A stretch of DNA of 64,000 bases from Maribacter sp. 1_MG-2023 (GTDB lineage: Bacteria; Bacteroidota; Bacteroidia; Flavobacteriales; Flavobacteriaceae). The notes under the pieces were generated by a model, which saw only the letters and a program-made list of their open reading frames with translations, ran no database searches and was not told where the DNA came from. Every line of letters begins with the position of its first letter. Position 1 is the first letter of the stretch. Of this stretch, positions 51,686-60,472 are shown piece by piece. The translations under genes were made by a program, and so were the position numbers. The stretch lies in NCBI RefSeq assembly GCF_030547005.1, contig NZ_JAUOPN010000004.1, positions 186,001 through 250,000 on the forward strand, given 5' to 3'.

Positions 51686-52873
51686 ATGAATTTTGCACTA
51701 CAAAAAACCCTCGAATTAATACTTATAATAGGTCTTGGTGTACTTCTACAAAAAAAAGTAGCCAAGCAAGATTTAAAAGGTGTTAAAGTCCTTATTCTAA
51801 GTGTGGCGTTACCAGCGACTATTTTCGTTGCCCTCTTAAAAATAGAACTTAATGGAACCTTATTGGTTTTTCCGTTAGCAGCCTTAACTTTTAATCTTCT
51901 CATGTTATTAGCCACCAAATACTTTTTGGCAGCATCTTTACATAAAGAGGAAAAGAGTAAAAAACGGACCTTGATGATGCTTTTACCATCTACTGCACCT
52001 GGTCTTTCTTGCTTTCCATTTATTGTAGCATACTTAGGTGATGATACCTTGGCCTTAGCTGCACTTGCAGATATTGGAAATAAAATATTTGTTCTGATAC
52101 TTCTTTACATGCTAGCCATGCATTGGTATAGAAAAAATGCTGTTGTAGAAAAACAAGAATCTTCTTCAGCCAAATTAAAAGGACTGTTCATTTCTTTAAT
52201 AAATGAACCTATAAACATAGTCATCGTAGTAGGTTTACTAATGTTAGGCTTCGGTTTGGACCTTTCTTCTTTACCTACATTCTTTCAAAACACAGCTTTG
52301 AGCATTAAAGATTTAATGACACCGTTAGTACTATTATTTATTGGTATGGCGGTTAGAATCAATAAAGGAGAGTTTAAATTGATCATTTCTATGCTGTTTC
52401 GTAGAATGGGGCTTGCATTTTTATTGAGCGGTCTTTTTGCATATACCATACCCGCTTTAACTCCGGCAATGATTTTACTATTAGTGGTATTCCCACAAAG
52501 TGCATGTAGCTTTTGGCCATTTGCCCATATGAGTGCCATACAGTCAATGGAAGAGAAAGATGAACAACCCAACCCTACTTTTGATGTTAACTTCGGATTA
52601 AACATTTTAGCATGTTCACTACCATTTTCAACACTACTAATTATAGGTATATTTTCATTTAGCGATTACTTTATTAATCCGATAACGTTGCTTGGGTTAG
52701 GCGCAATTATTTTAGCGATATCCTTTGCTCCAGACATTTTCAAAACAACCAGTTTCAGAGCAGATAGAGAGCGTAAAATTGCACGAAAAAAATTAAAAAA
52801 GAAATCTAAAATGACCATTGCAAAAGGTAATTATGAAGACGAGAAAACTTTGAACGAAGCAAAAGCCAGCTAA
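51686..52873 (+). CDS. AEC family transporter
   Basis: A 395-residue inner membrane carrier with about ten helices in two halves: the first includes LILIIGLGVLLQKKVAKQDLKG and LSVALPATIFVALL, the second LMTPLVLLFIGMAVRI and PQSACSFWPFAHM. The pattern is that of the auxin efflux carrier family, whose bacterial members move malonate, other carboxylates or amino acids. The last 45 residues form an unusual basic tail (RKIARKKLKKKSK). It follows the aminotransferase by 118 bp on the same strand and could import or export its product. Confidence 0.85.
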   Translation: MNFALQKTLELILIIGLGVLLQKKVAKQDLKGVKVLILSVALPATIFVALLKIELNGTLLVFPLAALTFNLLMLLATKYFLAASLHKEEKSKKRTLMMLLPSTAPGLSCFPFIVAYLGDDTLALAALADIGNKIFVLILLYMLAMHWYRKNAVVEKQESSSAKLKGLFISLINEPINIVIVVGLLMLGFGLDLSSLPTFFQNTALSIKDLMTPLVLLFIGMAVRINKGEFKLIISMLFRRMGLAFLLSGLFAYTIPALTPAMILLLVVFPQSACSFWPFAHMSAIQSMEEKDEQPNPTFDVNFGLNILACSLPFSTLLIIGIFSFSDYFINPITLLGLGAIILAISFAPDIFKTTSFRADRERKIARKKLKKKSKMTIAKGNYEDEKTLNEAKAS

Positions 52874-52876
52874 GAC

Positions 52877-54229
52877 TTAATAGGTTTCTTTCATCCAATT
52901 ATAAGGAGTTCTTTTCATCCAAAGGCCTCGAGTAAAATCAGGAAAATCTTGAGGCTCACCGTTATTCGCAATAGAAAGTTCAGAAAGTGGTGTTACCGCA
53001 CTCCACGCCGCAGCATCATAAGCATCTAAAGGCGGTGCAATATTTTGCTTTGCTGATTCTACAAACGAATTCAATACAAAAAAGTCCATTCCGCCATGAC
53101 CGGCATTCAATGCATATTCTCCGTATTTTTTCCAAAGTGGATGATCATACGTATCTAACCAGGGCTGAGCATCATCCCATTGATGAGGTTCTGATTTTCC
53201 TTCCACATAAATTCGACTACCGTCTACTTCCCAGAGTCCGTTAGCACCTTGCGCACGAAATCCTAAAGAGTAAGGTCTTGGCAAATTACAATCGTGAGTA
53301 ATGATAATAGTTTCTCCGTTAGCAGTATCAATAGTAGAGGTAATAACATCACCTTGTTTAAACTTCACTTTTGCATTCGGATGTTCTTCACCACCTTCTT
53401 TAACAATATAATTATGCAACCCAATACCTTTTGAAGCATGCGAGGTCATTGACATAAAACGATTACCATGATTAACATCTGCCATTACTGCAATAGGTCC
53501 TAAACCATGGGTTGGGTATACATCTGCATTACGTTTTACCGAATGCTCGGTACGCCATTTAGACTCCGATATTCCTTTCTCACCAAACTCCACCCCTTTT
53601 CCATAAGCCGTTTTACCATCATTGAATTTTACATGTCGCAAATCATGCTGATAGCCACATCTATAATGCACCATTTCGCCAAATATATTTTGCTTTACCA
53701 TATTCAGCACCGCCAAAACATCTCTACGATAATTCACGTTTTCTAAAATCATCATATGGGTACCTGTACGCTCATGTGTATTTACCAGATCCCAACATTC
53801 TTCTAAGGTATTAGATGCAGATACTTCTACCCCTGCATATTTACCAGCCTCCATAGCATCGACCGTCATACGGGTATGCCATAACCAAGGTGTAGCAATA
53901 ATAACGGCATCAACATCTGGCAACGCCAAAAGGTTCTTATAATCTAATTCATTTGCTCCAAATACTTTTGGGGTTTTACCCATAGCATCGGCAATGTGCT
54001 TTTTAGCAATAGTTATTCTATCGGCATCAACATCACAAATAGCGGTAACATTCACATCTTTTCTAAGCAGTAAATTCTGTAAGTGGTTTGTACCTCTCAA
54101 GCCTACACCTATTAAACCAACATTAAGTTTATCGGCAGCACTAAAACTATTATGAGCAAAACCAGGCACTGCAAATAGTCCCATACCTGCTATTGATGTA
54201 TTCTTAATAAAATTTCTTCTTGATGCCAT
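52877..54229 (-). CDS. Tat-exported GH109-type Gfo/Idh/MocA enzyme (alpha-N-acetylgalactosaminidase-like)
   Basis: A 450-residue protein with a twin-arginine signal (SRRNFIKNTSIAGMGLF) and a Rossmann start LNVGLIGVGLRGTNHLQNLL. It carries the hallmarks of GH109, the NAD-dependent alpha-N-acetylgalactosaminidases: EVSASNTLEECWDLV, ENVNYRRDVLAVLNMV, GYQHDLRHVKFNDG, YPTHGLGPIAVM and GHGGMDFFVLNSFVE. These blocks match the Elizabethkingia enzyme as I know it. GH109 enzymes cleave by an oxidation-elimination route. It is monocistronic and convergent with the AEC gene (3 bp between stops). Confidence 0.85.
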   Translation of the reverse strand: MASRRNFIKNTSIAGMGLFAVPGFAHNSFSAADKLNVGLIGVGLRGTNHLQNLLLRKDVNVTAICDVDADRITIAKKHIADAMGKTPKVFGANELDYKNLLALPDVDAVIIATPWLWHTRMTVDAMEAGKYAGVEVSASNTLEECWDLVNTHERTGTHMMILENVNYRRDVLAVLNMVKQNIFGEMVHYRCGYQHDLRHVKFNDGKTAYGKGVEFGEKGISESKWRTEHSVKRNADVYPTHGLGPIAVMADVNHGNRFMSMTSHASKGIGLHNYIVKEGGEEHPNAKVKFKQGDVITSTIDTANGETIIITHDCNLPRPYSLGFRAQGANGLWEVDGSRIYVEGKSEPHQWDDAQPWLDTYDHPLWKKYGEYALNAGHGGMDFFVLNSFVESAKQNIAPPLDAYDAAAWSAVTPLSELSIANNGEPQDFPDFTRGLWMKRTPYNWMKETY

Positions 54230-54319
54230 GCGATGTGAATTTTATGAACTCTGAATTTATAAAAAGTTACCGACCCATATTAACTTATCATCAATTATAA
54301 TGAGGATACCACCGATAAT

Positions 54320-54352
54320 TTGTACGAATTTTAATCACATTCGCTATTTTTG
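54320..54352 (+). promoter_or_regulatory. promoter of the NTP transferase gene
   Basis: TTG (54320-54322) and TATTTTTG (54345-54352) with a 22-bp spacer fit the Bacteroidota consensus fully. The ATG follows 20 bp after the -7 box. Confidence 0.75.
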
Positions 54353-54372
54353 CGCTGTAAATACAGAAAATT

Positions 54373-55251
54373 ATGACATTACTTTTAATGGCTGCCGGTA
54401 GCGGTAGTAGATATGGAAAGCTTAAACAATTTGATGATTTAGGTCCTAATGGCGAGTTTTTAATGGAGTTTGCCATTTATGACGCCATCCAAAATAATTT
54501 TGAGCAAATTGTAGTTATTACAAAAAAAGAGAACGTTTCTTTTTTAGAAGAGCACCTTTCTAAAAGAATACCTATTACTATAAAATTAAATGTTCTTGCC
54601 CAAGAACTTACAGATTTACCTGACGGAGTTACGTTTACTGGTGAGCGCAAGAAACCATGGGGTACGGCACATGCAGTTTGGACCGCAAGAAAAGTAATCG
54701 ACGGACCATTTGTAGTTCTTAACGCTGATGATTTTTACGGACAATCTGCTTATAAGAAAGCAGCTGATTTCATGAAATCTAATGATGAAGCTTATGCTCT
54801 TTTAGGATACACTTTAAAAGACACTTTATCTGAACACGGTTCTGTCTCTAGAGGTGTTTGTGAAGTAAACGGAGATTATTTAGTTTCTGTTCAAGAGCGT
54901 TTAAAATTGGTTCAAAAAGAGAACAACATTATTGATGAAGATACCAACCTAGAATTTACTGGTGATGAACAAGCTAGTATGAATTTTTGGGTATGTAGGC
55001 CTTCAATCTTTGATAAAATAGAATCTGAATTCAGAATTTTCTTGAAAGACGATGATCGTATTGCTAACAGCGAATTATACATTCCTTTAATGATACAAGA
55101 AATGTTACAAGCAAAAGAAATCGAAGTAAAATGTATACCTTCTGGTGGAGACTGGTTTGGTGTAACTTATGCAAGTGATAAAGAAAAAGCAATGAATAGT
55201 TTAAAAGAAAAATCTGAATCAGGTAAATACCCTGCTCCTATTTGGAAATAA
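54373..55251 (+). CDS. sugar nucleotidyltransferase family protein
   Basis: A 292-residue NTP transferase (GT-A fold). The nucleotide-binding start is LLLMAAGSGSRYGKLKQ; KPWGTAHAVWTARKVI contacts the base; FVVLNADDFYG holds the metal Asp. The family makes NDP-sugars or NDP-amino alcohols from phosphorylated precursors; the exact product cannot be read. No LPS or capsule cluster flanks it. It is monocistronic with a clear promoter and terminator. Confidence 0.85.
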   Translation: MTLLLMAAGSGSRYGKLKQFDDLGPNGEFLMEFAIYDAIQNNFEQIVVITKKENVSFLEEHLSKRIPITIKLNVLAQELTDLPDGVTFTGERKKPWGTAHAVWTARKVIDGPFVVLNADDFYGQSAYKKAADFMKSNDEAYALLGYTLKDTLSEHGSVSRGVCEVNGDYLVSVQERLKLVQKENNIIDEDTNLEFTGDEQASMNFWVCRPSIFDKIESEFRIFLKDDDRIANSELYIPLMIQEMLQAKEIEVKCIPSGGDWFGVTYASDKEKAMNSLKEKSESGKYPAPIWK

Positions 55252-55274
55252 GACTTTCGTTAGTATAAATTAAG

Positions 55275-55306
55275 ACCCATTAGATATTCATTTAATGGGT
55301 TTTTTT
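55275..55306 (+). terminator. intrinsic terminator of the NTP transferase gene
   Basis: ACCCATTA (55275-55282) pairs with TAATGGGT (55293-55300), followed by a run of six Ts. Confidence 0.75.
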
Positions 55307-55326
55307 ATACTTCAAAATGATATAAA

Positions 55327-55410
55327 CTAAAAAGAGTCCGATCTTAACAGAACGGACTCTTTTACGAGAACACTATATGAAAATGAAAAAATTTTAATTC
55401 GTTTTTTATT
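55327..55410 (-). ncRNA. candidate small RNA (about 85 nt)
   Basis: On the minus strand TTG (55450-55448), a 23-bp spacer and TACATTTA (55424-55417) form a plausible promoter. An AT-rich body follows, then a 10-bp terminator stem (AAAGAGTCCG/CGGACTCTTT, 55331-55362) with a T-run on this strand. There is no ORF of note inside. The hairpin alone is certain; the RNA is inferred. Confidence 0.35.
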
Positions 55411-55517
55411 ACACTGTAAATGTACAGGTAAGGTTAAGTATTAGAAACAAATTGATGTCAACTGCTTATTTTTTGTTGTCAGATGGTCTATTTTTGTTGT
55501 GAACTGAATTTATAGCT

Positions 55518-55883
55518 ATGAAAATTAGAATAAAAGGTGATTCCGTTAGGTTTCGACTAACCCAATCAGAAGTTAAATCGCTTTCTACAAACGGCGAGAT
55601 TTACGACAGTACTAATTTTGGAAGTCAAGTATTCAGTTACGGAGTTATTCTAAAAAGTAATGCCGAGCAATTACATATTAGCTTTGAGAACAATCGAGTT
55701 ATTTTAGAAATGCCAGAAGCTGTAGGTAAGGTATGGTTTGAAAATGATATTATCACCTATGACCACACGATGAAAACAACGGCTGGCAACAAACTTTACT
55801 TACTTCTAGAAAAAGATTTTACCTGTCTTGACAATACCATTGAAGATCAATCTGACAATTACCCAAACCCTAAGTTGAGTTAA
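55518..55883 (+). CDS. small conserved-type protein beside the molybdoenzyme gene (DUF7009-like)
   Basis: A 121-residue soluble protein: MKIRIKGDSVRFRLTQSEVK, a beta-rich middle (FSYGVILKSNAEQLHISFEN) and the end LLLEKDFTCLDNTIEDQSD. I recall this pattern from small proteins encoded next to FdhF/YdeP genes in Bacteroidota, lately grouped as DUF7009; that family name is from memory. It may be a maturation or chaperone partner of the molybdoenzyme encoded 83 bp downstream (inferred from position only). A -7 box TATTTTTG lies at 55489-55496. Confidence 0.6.
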   Translation: MKIRIKGDSVRFRLTQSEVKSLSTNGEIYDSTNFGSQVFSYGVILKSNAEQLHISFENNRVILEMPEAVGKVWFENDIITYDHTMKTTAGNKLYLLLEKDFTCLDNTIEDQSDNYPNPKLS

Positions 55884-55966
55884 AATCAAGTCTATTTCGT
55901 CATTTTCAAGTCAGTTTTAATGAATTTGATTGCTGTCTTTACTTTTACATTTACTAAGTTTAGCGT

Positions 55967-58264
55967 ATGGATGCAAAAACCGAACGCAACGTTTCATTTA
56001 GAGGATCAGAAGAATTTCTTGACATAGAAATAAAAGACCCCATTACTCATGCCGCAGGGTATCTCGGTGTTCGTGAAGCTTTAAAACATACTTTTAAAGA
56101 AATGGGCGTTCTTAGATCCATGCGAACGTTGCTTAGCATGAATCAGAAAGACGGTTTCGATTGCCCAAGTTGCGCATGGCCTGATCCAGAACATCCATCA
56201 CCAGTAGCCGAATATTGCGAAAATGGGGCTAAAGCCTTAGGCGATGAAGCTACCACAGAAAAAATTGACGCCAGCTTCTTTCTAAAGAACTCGGTTGAAG
56301 AATTGTCTCAATTAACCGACTACGAACTCAACAAATTTGGGCGTTTAGTAGAACCATTGATTTTAAAATCTGGCAGTGTTCATTATGAGCCTATCTCTTG
56401 GCAAGCTGCTTTTGATTTAATTGCATCAGAATTAAAAAAAATAAATAATCCGGATGAGGCTATTTTCTATACCTCTGGTAGGTCTAGTAACGAGGCAGCC
56501 TTTTTATACGGTATGTTTGCCCGTGCTTTAGGTACCAATAATTTACCCGATTGCTCTAATATGTGCCATGAAAGTAGCGGTGTTGCATTAGGCGAAACTT
56601 TAGGTATAGGTAAAGGATCTACAACTTTAGAGGATCTTTACGAAGCAGAGGTCATTTTAATTGCCGGTCAAAACCCGGGTACCAATCACCCTAGAATGTT
56701 ATCTGCATTAGAAAAATGCAAACAGAATGGCGGTAAGGTGATAAGCATTAATCCGCTTGAGGAATCTGGATTGGTAAATTTTAAAAATCCGCAACATCTT
56801 GGCGGATGGATCGGTGGTGGCGAAGACATGGCAGATATTCATTTGCCGGTCAACATCAACCAAGACATCCCTTTGGTAAAATTGATTCTTAAGAAATTAG
56901 GTGCTTTAGATGAACAATCACAAGATGTATTTGACCACGCATTTATCGAAAAATATACTGACGGATATGAATCATTAATTACTGATCTCAAGAATTATTC
57001 ATCCGAAGAACTATTAGCGCAAACAGGCGTATCCGAAGAAAAAATTAATGAAACTGTATCGTTATTAGCAAGCAAATCTAAAATTATAGTGTGTTGGGCA
57101 ATGGGGCTTACACAACATAAAAACGGCGTAGAGAATATTAGAGAATTTATAAACCTTCTTTTATTAAAAGGCGCAATAGGCAAACCTAATGCTGGGACAT
57201 GCCCTGTACGTGGTCATAGTAATGTACAAGGCGACCGTAGTGTTGGTATTCAACATTTTGTTGATAAGGCAATGAACGAACGTATTAAAGAGCATTTAGG
57301 TTTTACACCACCAGATCACGAAGGTGTAGATGTGGTAGGCACCTTGAAAGCTATGTACGAAGGCAAAGCCAAAGTATTTATGTGCCTTGGTGGTAATTTT
57401 TTAATGGCGGCTTCTGACACCGAATACACTGCAAAAGGTTTACAAAATTGCGACCTTACCGTACAGGTCAGTACCAAATTGAACCGAACTCATTTAATTA
57501 CTGGTAAAACAGCCCTAATTCTCCCTACTATAGGTAGGTCAGAGAAAGATATGAAAGACGGTAAACCTCGTCATTTTACGGTAGAAAATAGTATGGGTCG
57601 TGTAAAACGCTCTAAAGGAATTCTAAAACCTGCTGCTGACACTATAATGAGCGAACCAGAGATTATCGCAAATATGGGACATGCGTATTTTGGAGACAAC
57701 CATTCTATGAACTGGAAGGCTTTAGGTAATGATTATGAATTGATCAGAACCCAGATAGATCAAGTTGCCAAAGGATTCAGTAAAACAGAAGAACGTTCTG
57801 TTGGTGCTGGTTACTACTTACCAAATAATGTACGTGAGTTAGATTTTAGCATGCTGCCTAACGGAAAAGCACAATTTTCGGTCAATAAATTACCCGAGCA
57901 CAAATTGGCTAAAGATGAGTACATGTTAATGACCATACGTTCTCATGATCAATTCAACACCACCATTTACGGGTTAGATGATCGCTATAGAGGTGTCTAT
58001 AATGCAAGACGTGTCATTTTTATGAATACCAATGACATGAAAGCCATCGGGCTCAAAAAATTAGATGTGGTCGATATTACCAGCACTTATGATGACCAGA
58101 TTAGAACTGCTCATAATTTTAAGGTAGTACCGTACAATATACCATCAGGGAATTTGGCATCTTATTTTCCTGAAACCAATGTATTGGTACCCTACAATCA
58201 TTTTGCCGACAGAAGTAAAACACCTATTAGTAAGTCAGTTAAGGTGAGATTGGTAAAAAAATAG
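55967..58264 (+). CDS. FdhF/YdeP family molybdopterin oxidoreductase
   Basis: A 765-residue cytosolic molybdoenzyme. The N-terminal YdeP signature DCPSCAWPDPEHPSPVAEYCENGAKA (Cys66, Cys69, Cys84) likely binds an iron-sulfur cluster. The molybdopterin domain includes FYTSGRSSNEAAF, NMCHESSGVALGE, GTCPVRGHSNVQGDRSVG and the C-terminal dinucleotide-binding barrel (about 640-765). YdeP-type proteins resemble formate dehydrogenases and are tied to acid or redox stress; the substrate is not settled. No electron-transfer subunits are near. FdhD, usually needed for activation, is not in the window. Confidence 0.9.
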   Translation: MDAKTERNVSFRGSEEFLDIEIKDPITHAAGYLGVREALKHTFKEMGVLRSMRTLLSMNQKDGFDCPSCAWPDPEHPSPVAEYCENGAKALGDEATTEKIDASFFLKNSVEELSQLTDYELNKFGRLVEPLILKSGSVHYEPISWQAAFDLIASELKKINNPDEAIFYTSGRSSNEAAFLYGMFARALGTNNLPDCSNMCHESSGVALGETLGIGKGSTTLEDLYEAEVILIAGQNPGTNHPRMLSALEKCKQNGGKVISINPLEESGLVNFKNPQHLGGWIGGGEDMADIHLPVNINQDIPLVKLILKKLGALDEQSQDVFDHAFIEKYTDGYESLITDLKNYSSEELLAQTGVSEEKINETVSLLASKSKIIVCWAMGLTQHKNGVENIREFINLLLLKGAIGKPNAGTCPVRGHSNVQGDRSVGIQHFVDKAMNERIKEHLGFTPPDHEGVDVVGTLKAMYEGKAKVFMCLGGNFLMAASDTEYTAKGLQNCDLTVQVSTKLNRTHLITGKTALILPTIGRSEKDMKDGKPRHFTVENSMGRVKRSKGILKPAADTIMSEPEIIANMGHAYFGDNHSMNWKALGNDYELIRTQIDQVAKGFSKTEERSVGAGYYLPNNVRELDFSMLPNGKAQFSVNKLPEHKLAKDEYMLMTIRSHDQFNTTIYGLDDRYRGVYNARRVIFMNTNDMKAIGLKKLDVVDITSTYDDQIRTAHNFKVVPYNIPSGNLASYFPETNVLVPYNHFADRSKTPISKSVKVRLVKK

Positions 58265-58381
58265 TTAACTAATATTTTACTGACATTCAAATACTTAACA
58301 ATCTGGTAACTCAAAAATAAGTTAGTAGTAACCTTATTATAAACTTATTATTCGAATCTTTACGGTCATATGTTTCAGTGC

Positions 58382-58507
58382 ATGAAATCTATTGAATTGA
58401 CCGTTTTCTCAAATACCCTTCTTGCATATAATAACAAGTTGGAGGTCAATCTACCCTTATTTCGTATATCAAAATTATCAGGTAAGAAACCTCCAATCAT
58501 TTTATGA
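58382..58507 (+). CDS. possible 41-aa upstream ORF coupled to the metallophosphoesterase gene
   Basis: An ATG at 58382 opens 41 codons (MKSIELTVFSNTLLAYNNKL, then a basic end) whose stop overlaps the start of the next gene as ATGA. Such overlaps usually mean translational coupling. The peptide has no domain or signal. An inverted repeat TTGGAGGT (58439-58446) / ACCTCCAA (58489-58496) lies within it and could mask the next start. It may be a leader peptide or chance. Confidence 0.3.
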   Translation: MKSIELTVFSNTLLAYNNKLEVNLPLFRISKLSGKKPPIIL

Positions 58508-59367
58508 AAAAAAGACCAGTTGACATTGTAGTCATTTCTGATGTTCATTTAGGAACATACGGCTGCCACGCTAAAGAGCTTTTAAAGTATATGAAATCTA
58601 TAAAGCCAAAAGAAGTAATTCTTAATGGTGATATTGTAGACATTTGGCAATTCAGTAAGCGCTACTGGCCCAAATCTCATATGAAGGTAATCAAACTTCT
58701 ATTAGAATGGGTAGCGAAAGGTATTCCCGTGCATTACGTAACAGGCAACCATGATGAGCTTTTGCGCAAGTTTTCTGGGAATAGCATGGGATCATTAAGT
58801 ATTGTCAATAAAATGGTGATTCCGCTTGAAGATAAAAAAGCATGGATTTTTCATGGTGATGTTTTTGATGTCACCATGCAACATTCTAAATGGGTTGCCA
58901 AGCTTGGTGCGAAAGGGTACGACTCTTTAATTCTACTAAATAGAGGTATTAACTTCGTTAGTAAGAAAATAGGTAGAGGTCCGATTTCTATGTCAAAAAA
59001 GATAAAAAACAGTGTAAAATCTGCCGTTAAGTTTATAAATGATTTTGAGCAGATTGCCGCCGATATCGCTATAGAAAATGGTTATGATTTTGTGATATGC
59101 GGACATATTCACCAACCAGAAATTCGTGACATAAAGACGGATAAAGGTGAGGTTACCTATTTAAATTCAGGAGACTGGATCGAGAATTTAACCGCACTTG
59201 AATACTATAAGGGCAAGTGGAAATTGTATTCATACTTAGAAGACCAACTGACTATAGACCATCAAGAAGGTAGCAAAGAAGAAACCTTTGTATTAGAAAA
59301 GGCAGAACTTTTCGAAAGCCTATTAGAAGAGTTTAGAATTAGTGGAATGACCCAACAAACCAAATGA
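58504..59367 (+). CDS. LpxH-like metallophosphoesterase
   Basis: A 287-residue calcineurin-type phosphoesterase with a full metal site: SDVHLGTYGCH, NGDIVDIW, TGNHDE, HGDVFD and CGHIHQPE. The order and spacing resemble UDP-2,3-diacylglucosamine diphosphatase (LpxH) relatives, but it is longer and lacks proof of that role. It overlaps the glycosyltransferase gene by 4 bp (ATGA). Together with that enzyme and a GH1 glycosidase it suggests assembly or turnover of a glycolipid (inferred). Confidence 0.85.
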   Translation: MKKRPVDIVVISDVHLGTYGCHAKELLKYMKSIKPKEVILNGDIVDIWQFSKRYWPKSHMKVIKLLLEWVAKGIPVHYVTGNHDELLRKFSGNSMGSLSIVNKMVIPLEDKKAWIFHGDVFDVTMQHSKWVAKLGAKGYDSLILLNRGINFVSKKIGRGPISMSKKIKNSVKSAVKFINDFEQIAADIAIENGYDFVICGHIHQPEIRDIKTDKGEVTYLNSGDWIENLTALEYYKGKWKLYSYLEDQLTIDHQEGSKEETFVLEKAELFESLLEEFRISGMTQQTK

Positions 59368-60398
59368 AAGTACTATTCGCAATACAAGGTACCGGCAACG
59401 GACATTTAAGCAGAGCACGAGACGTTATACCTGCTCTTTTGAAACACAACATTTCTTTAGACATTTTGGTGAGTGGCATACAAGCAGACATAAAGCTGCC
59501 CTACCCGGTTAGATATCAATTAAAAGGACTAAGTTTCATTTTTGGAAAAAAAGGAGGCGTAGATGTCTGGAAAACCTATTACAGGGCAAACTCTCTTCGA
59601 TTACAGAAAGAAATTAAAAGCATACCTGTAGAAGATTACGATCTCATTATAAATGATTTTGAACCGGTAACAGCGTGGGCATGTAAGTTGAAAAACAAAC
59701 CTTGTTATAGTTTTAGTCACCAGGCCGCAGTACTATCAAATTTAGCCCCAAAACCCAAGAAAAAAGACAGAATGGGTAAATGGATATTAAACAATTACGC
59801 CCCAACAAGCCAACAGTTTGGCTTACATTTTAAGTCGTACGAATCTAACATTTACACACCCATAATCAGAAACGATGTTCGTTCTGCCATTGTTTCTAAT
59901 GGCGAACATTACACCGTTTATTTACCCTCATATAGTGATGAAAAACTATTGCGTTTTTTAAGTAAGATGAAGAACATAAAATGGGAAGCTTTTTCAAAGC
60001 ACAACAACTATGAATATTTCAGCAATAACATTCATATAAAACCCATTACCAATGAAGCCTTTGTAAAAAGTATGGCTTCTAGCAAAGGTGTCTTATGCGG
60101 AGCCGGTTTTGAAACCCCTGCAGAAAGTCTTTTCATGCAAAAGAAACTACTTGTTATACCTATGAAGGGACAATACGAACAGCAATGCAATGCCGCAGCA
60201 TTAGCAGAAATGGGCGTTCCCGTAATTAAATCGCTCAAAAAAAAGCATCTAGACAAGGTGAAACATTGGTTAGATACAGATATTGTTATACCTGTAGATT
60301 ATCCAGACAATACAGATAAAATTGTTTCAAAACTTCTAGAAGAATCTCTAATAATTAACCAAGCGGCAAGCCCGATAGGCATAGAATTGAAAACATAA
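59364..60398 (+). CDS. GT-B glycosyltransferase (MurG-like superfamily)
   Basis: A 344-residue GT-B protein. The N-terminal motif VLFAIQGTGNGHLSRARDVI is the acceptor/donor loop of the MurG-like and diacylglycerol glucosyltransferase group; the donor site lies in KGVLCGAGFETPAESLFMQKKLLVIPMKGQYEQ. No membrane helix is seen, so it is a peripheral membrane enzyme at most. The acceptor is unknown. It sits in one operon with the phosphoesterase (4-bp overlap) and the GH1 gene (74 bp). Confidence 0.85.
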   Translation: MKVLFAIQGTGNGHLSRARDVIPALLKHNISLDILVSGIQADIKLPYPVRYQLKGLSFIFGKKGGVDVWKTYYRANSLRLQKEIKSIPVEDYDLIINDFEPVTAWACKLKNKPCYSFSHQAAVLSNLAPKPKKKDRMGKWILNNYAPTSQQFGLHFKSYESNIYTPIIRNDVRSAIVSNGEHYTVYLPSYSDEKLLRFLSKMKNIKWEAFSKHNNYEYFSNNIHIKPITNEAFVKSMASSKGVLCGAGFETPAESLFMQKKLLVIPMKGQYEQQCNAAALAEMGVPVIKSLKKKHLDKVKHWLDTDIVIPVDYPDNTDKIVSKLLEESLIINQAASPIGIELKT

Positions 60399-60472
60399 TT
60401 AATATTTCAACACAAGCATCGGAACATTTAAATCTCGATTATCGAGTAGTTCACTAAAAGCTCCCTATATCC

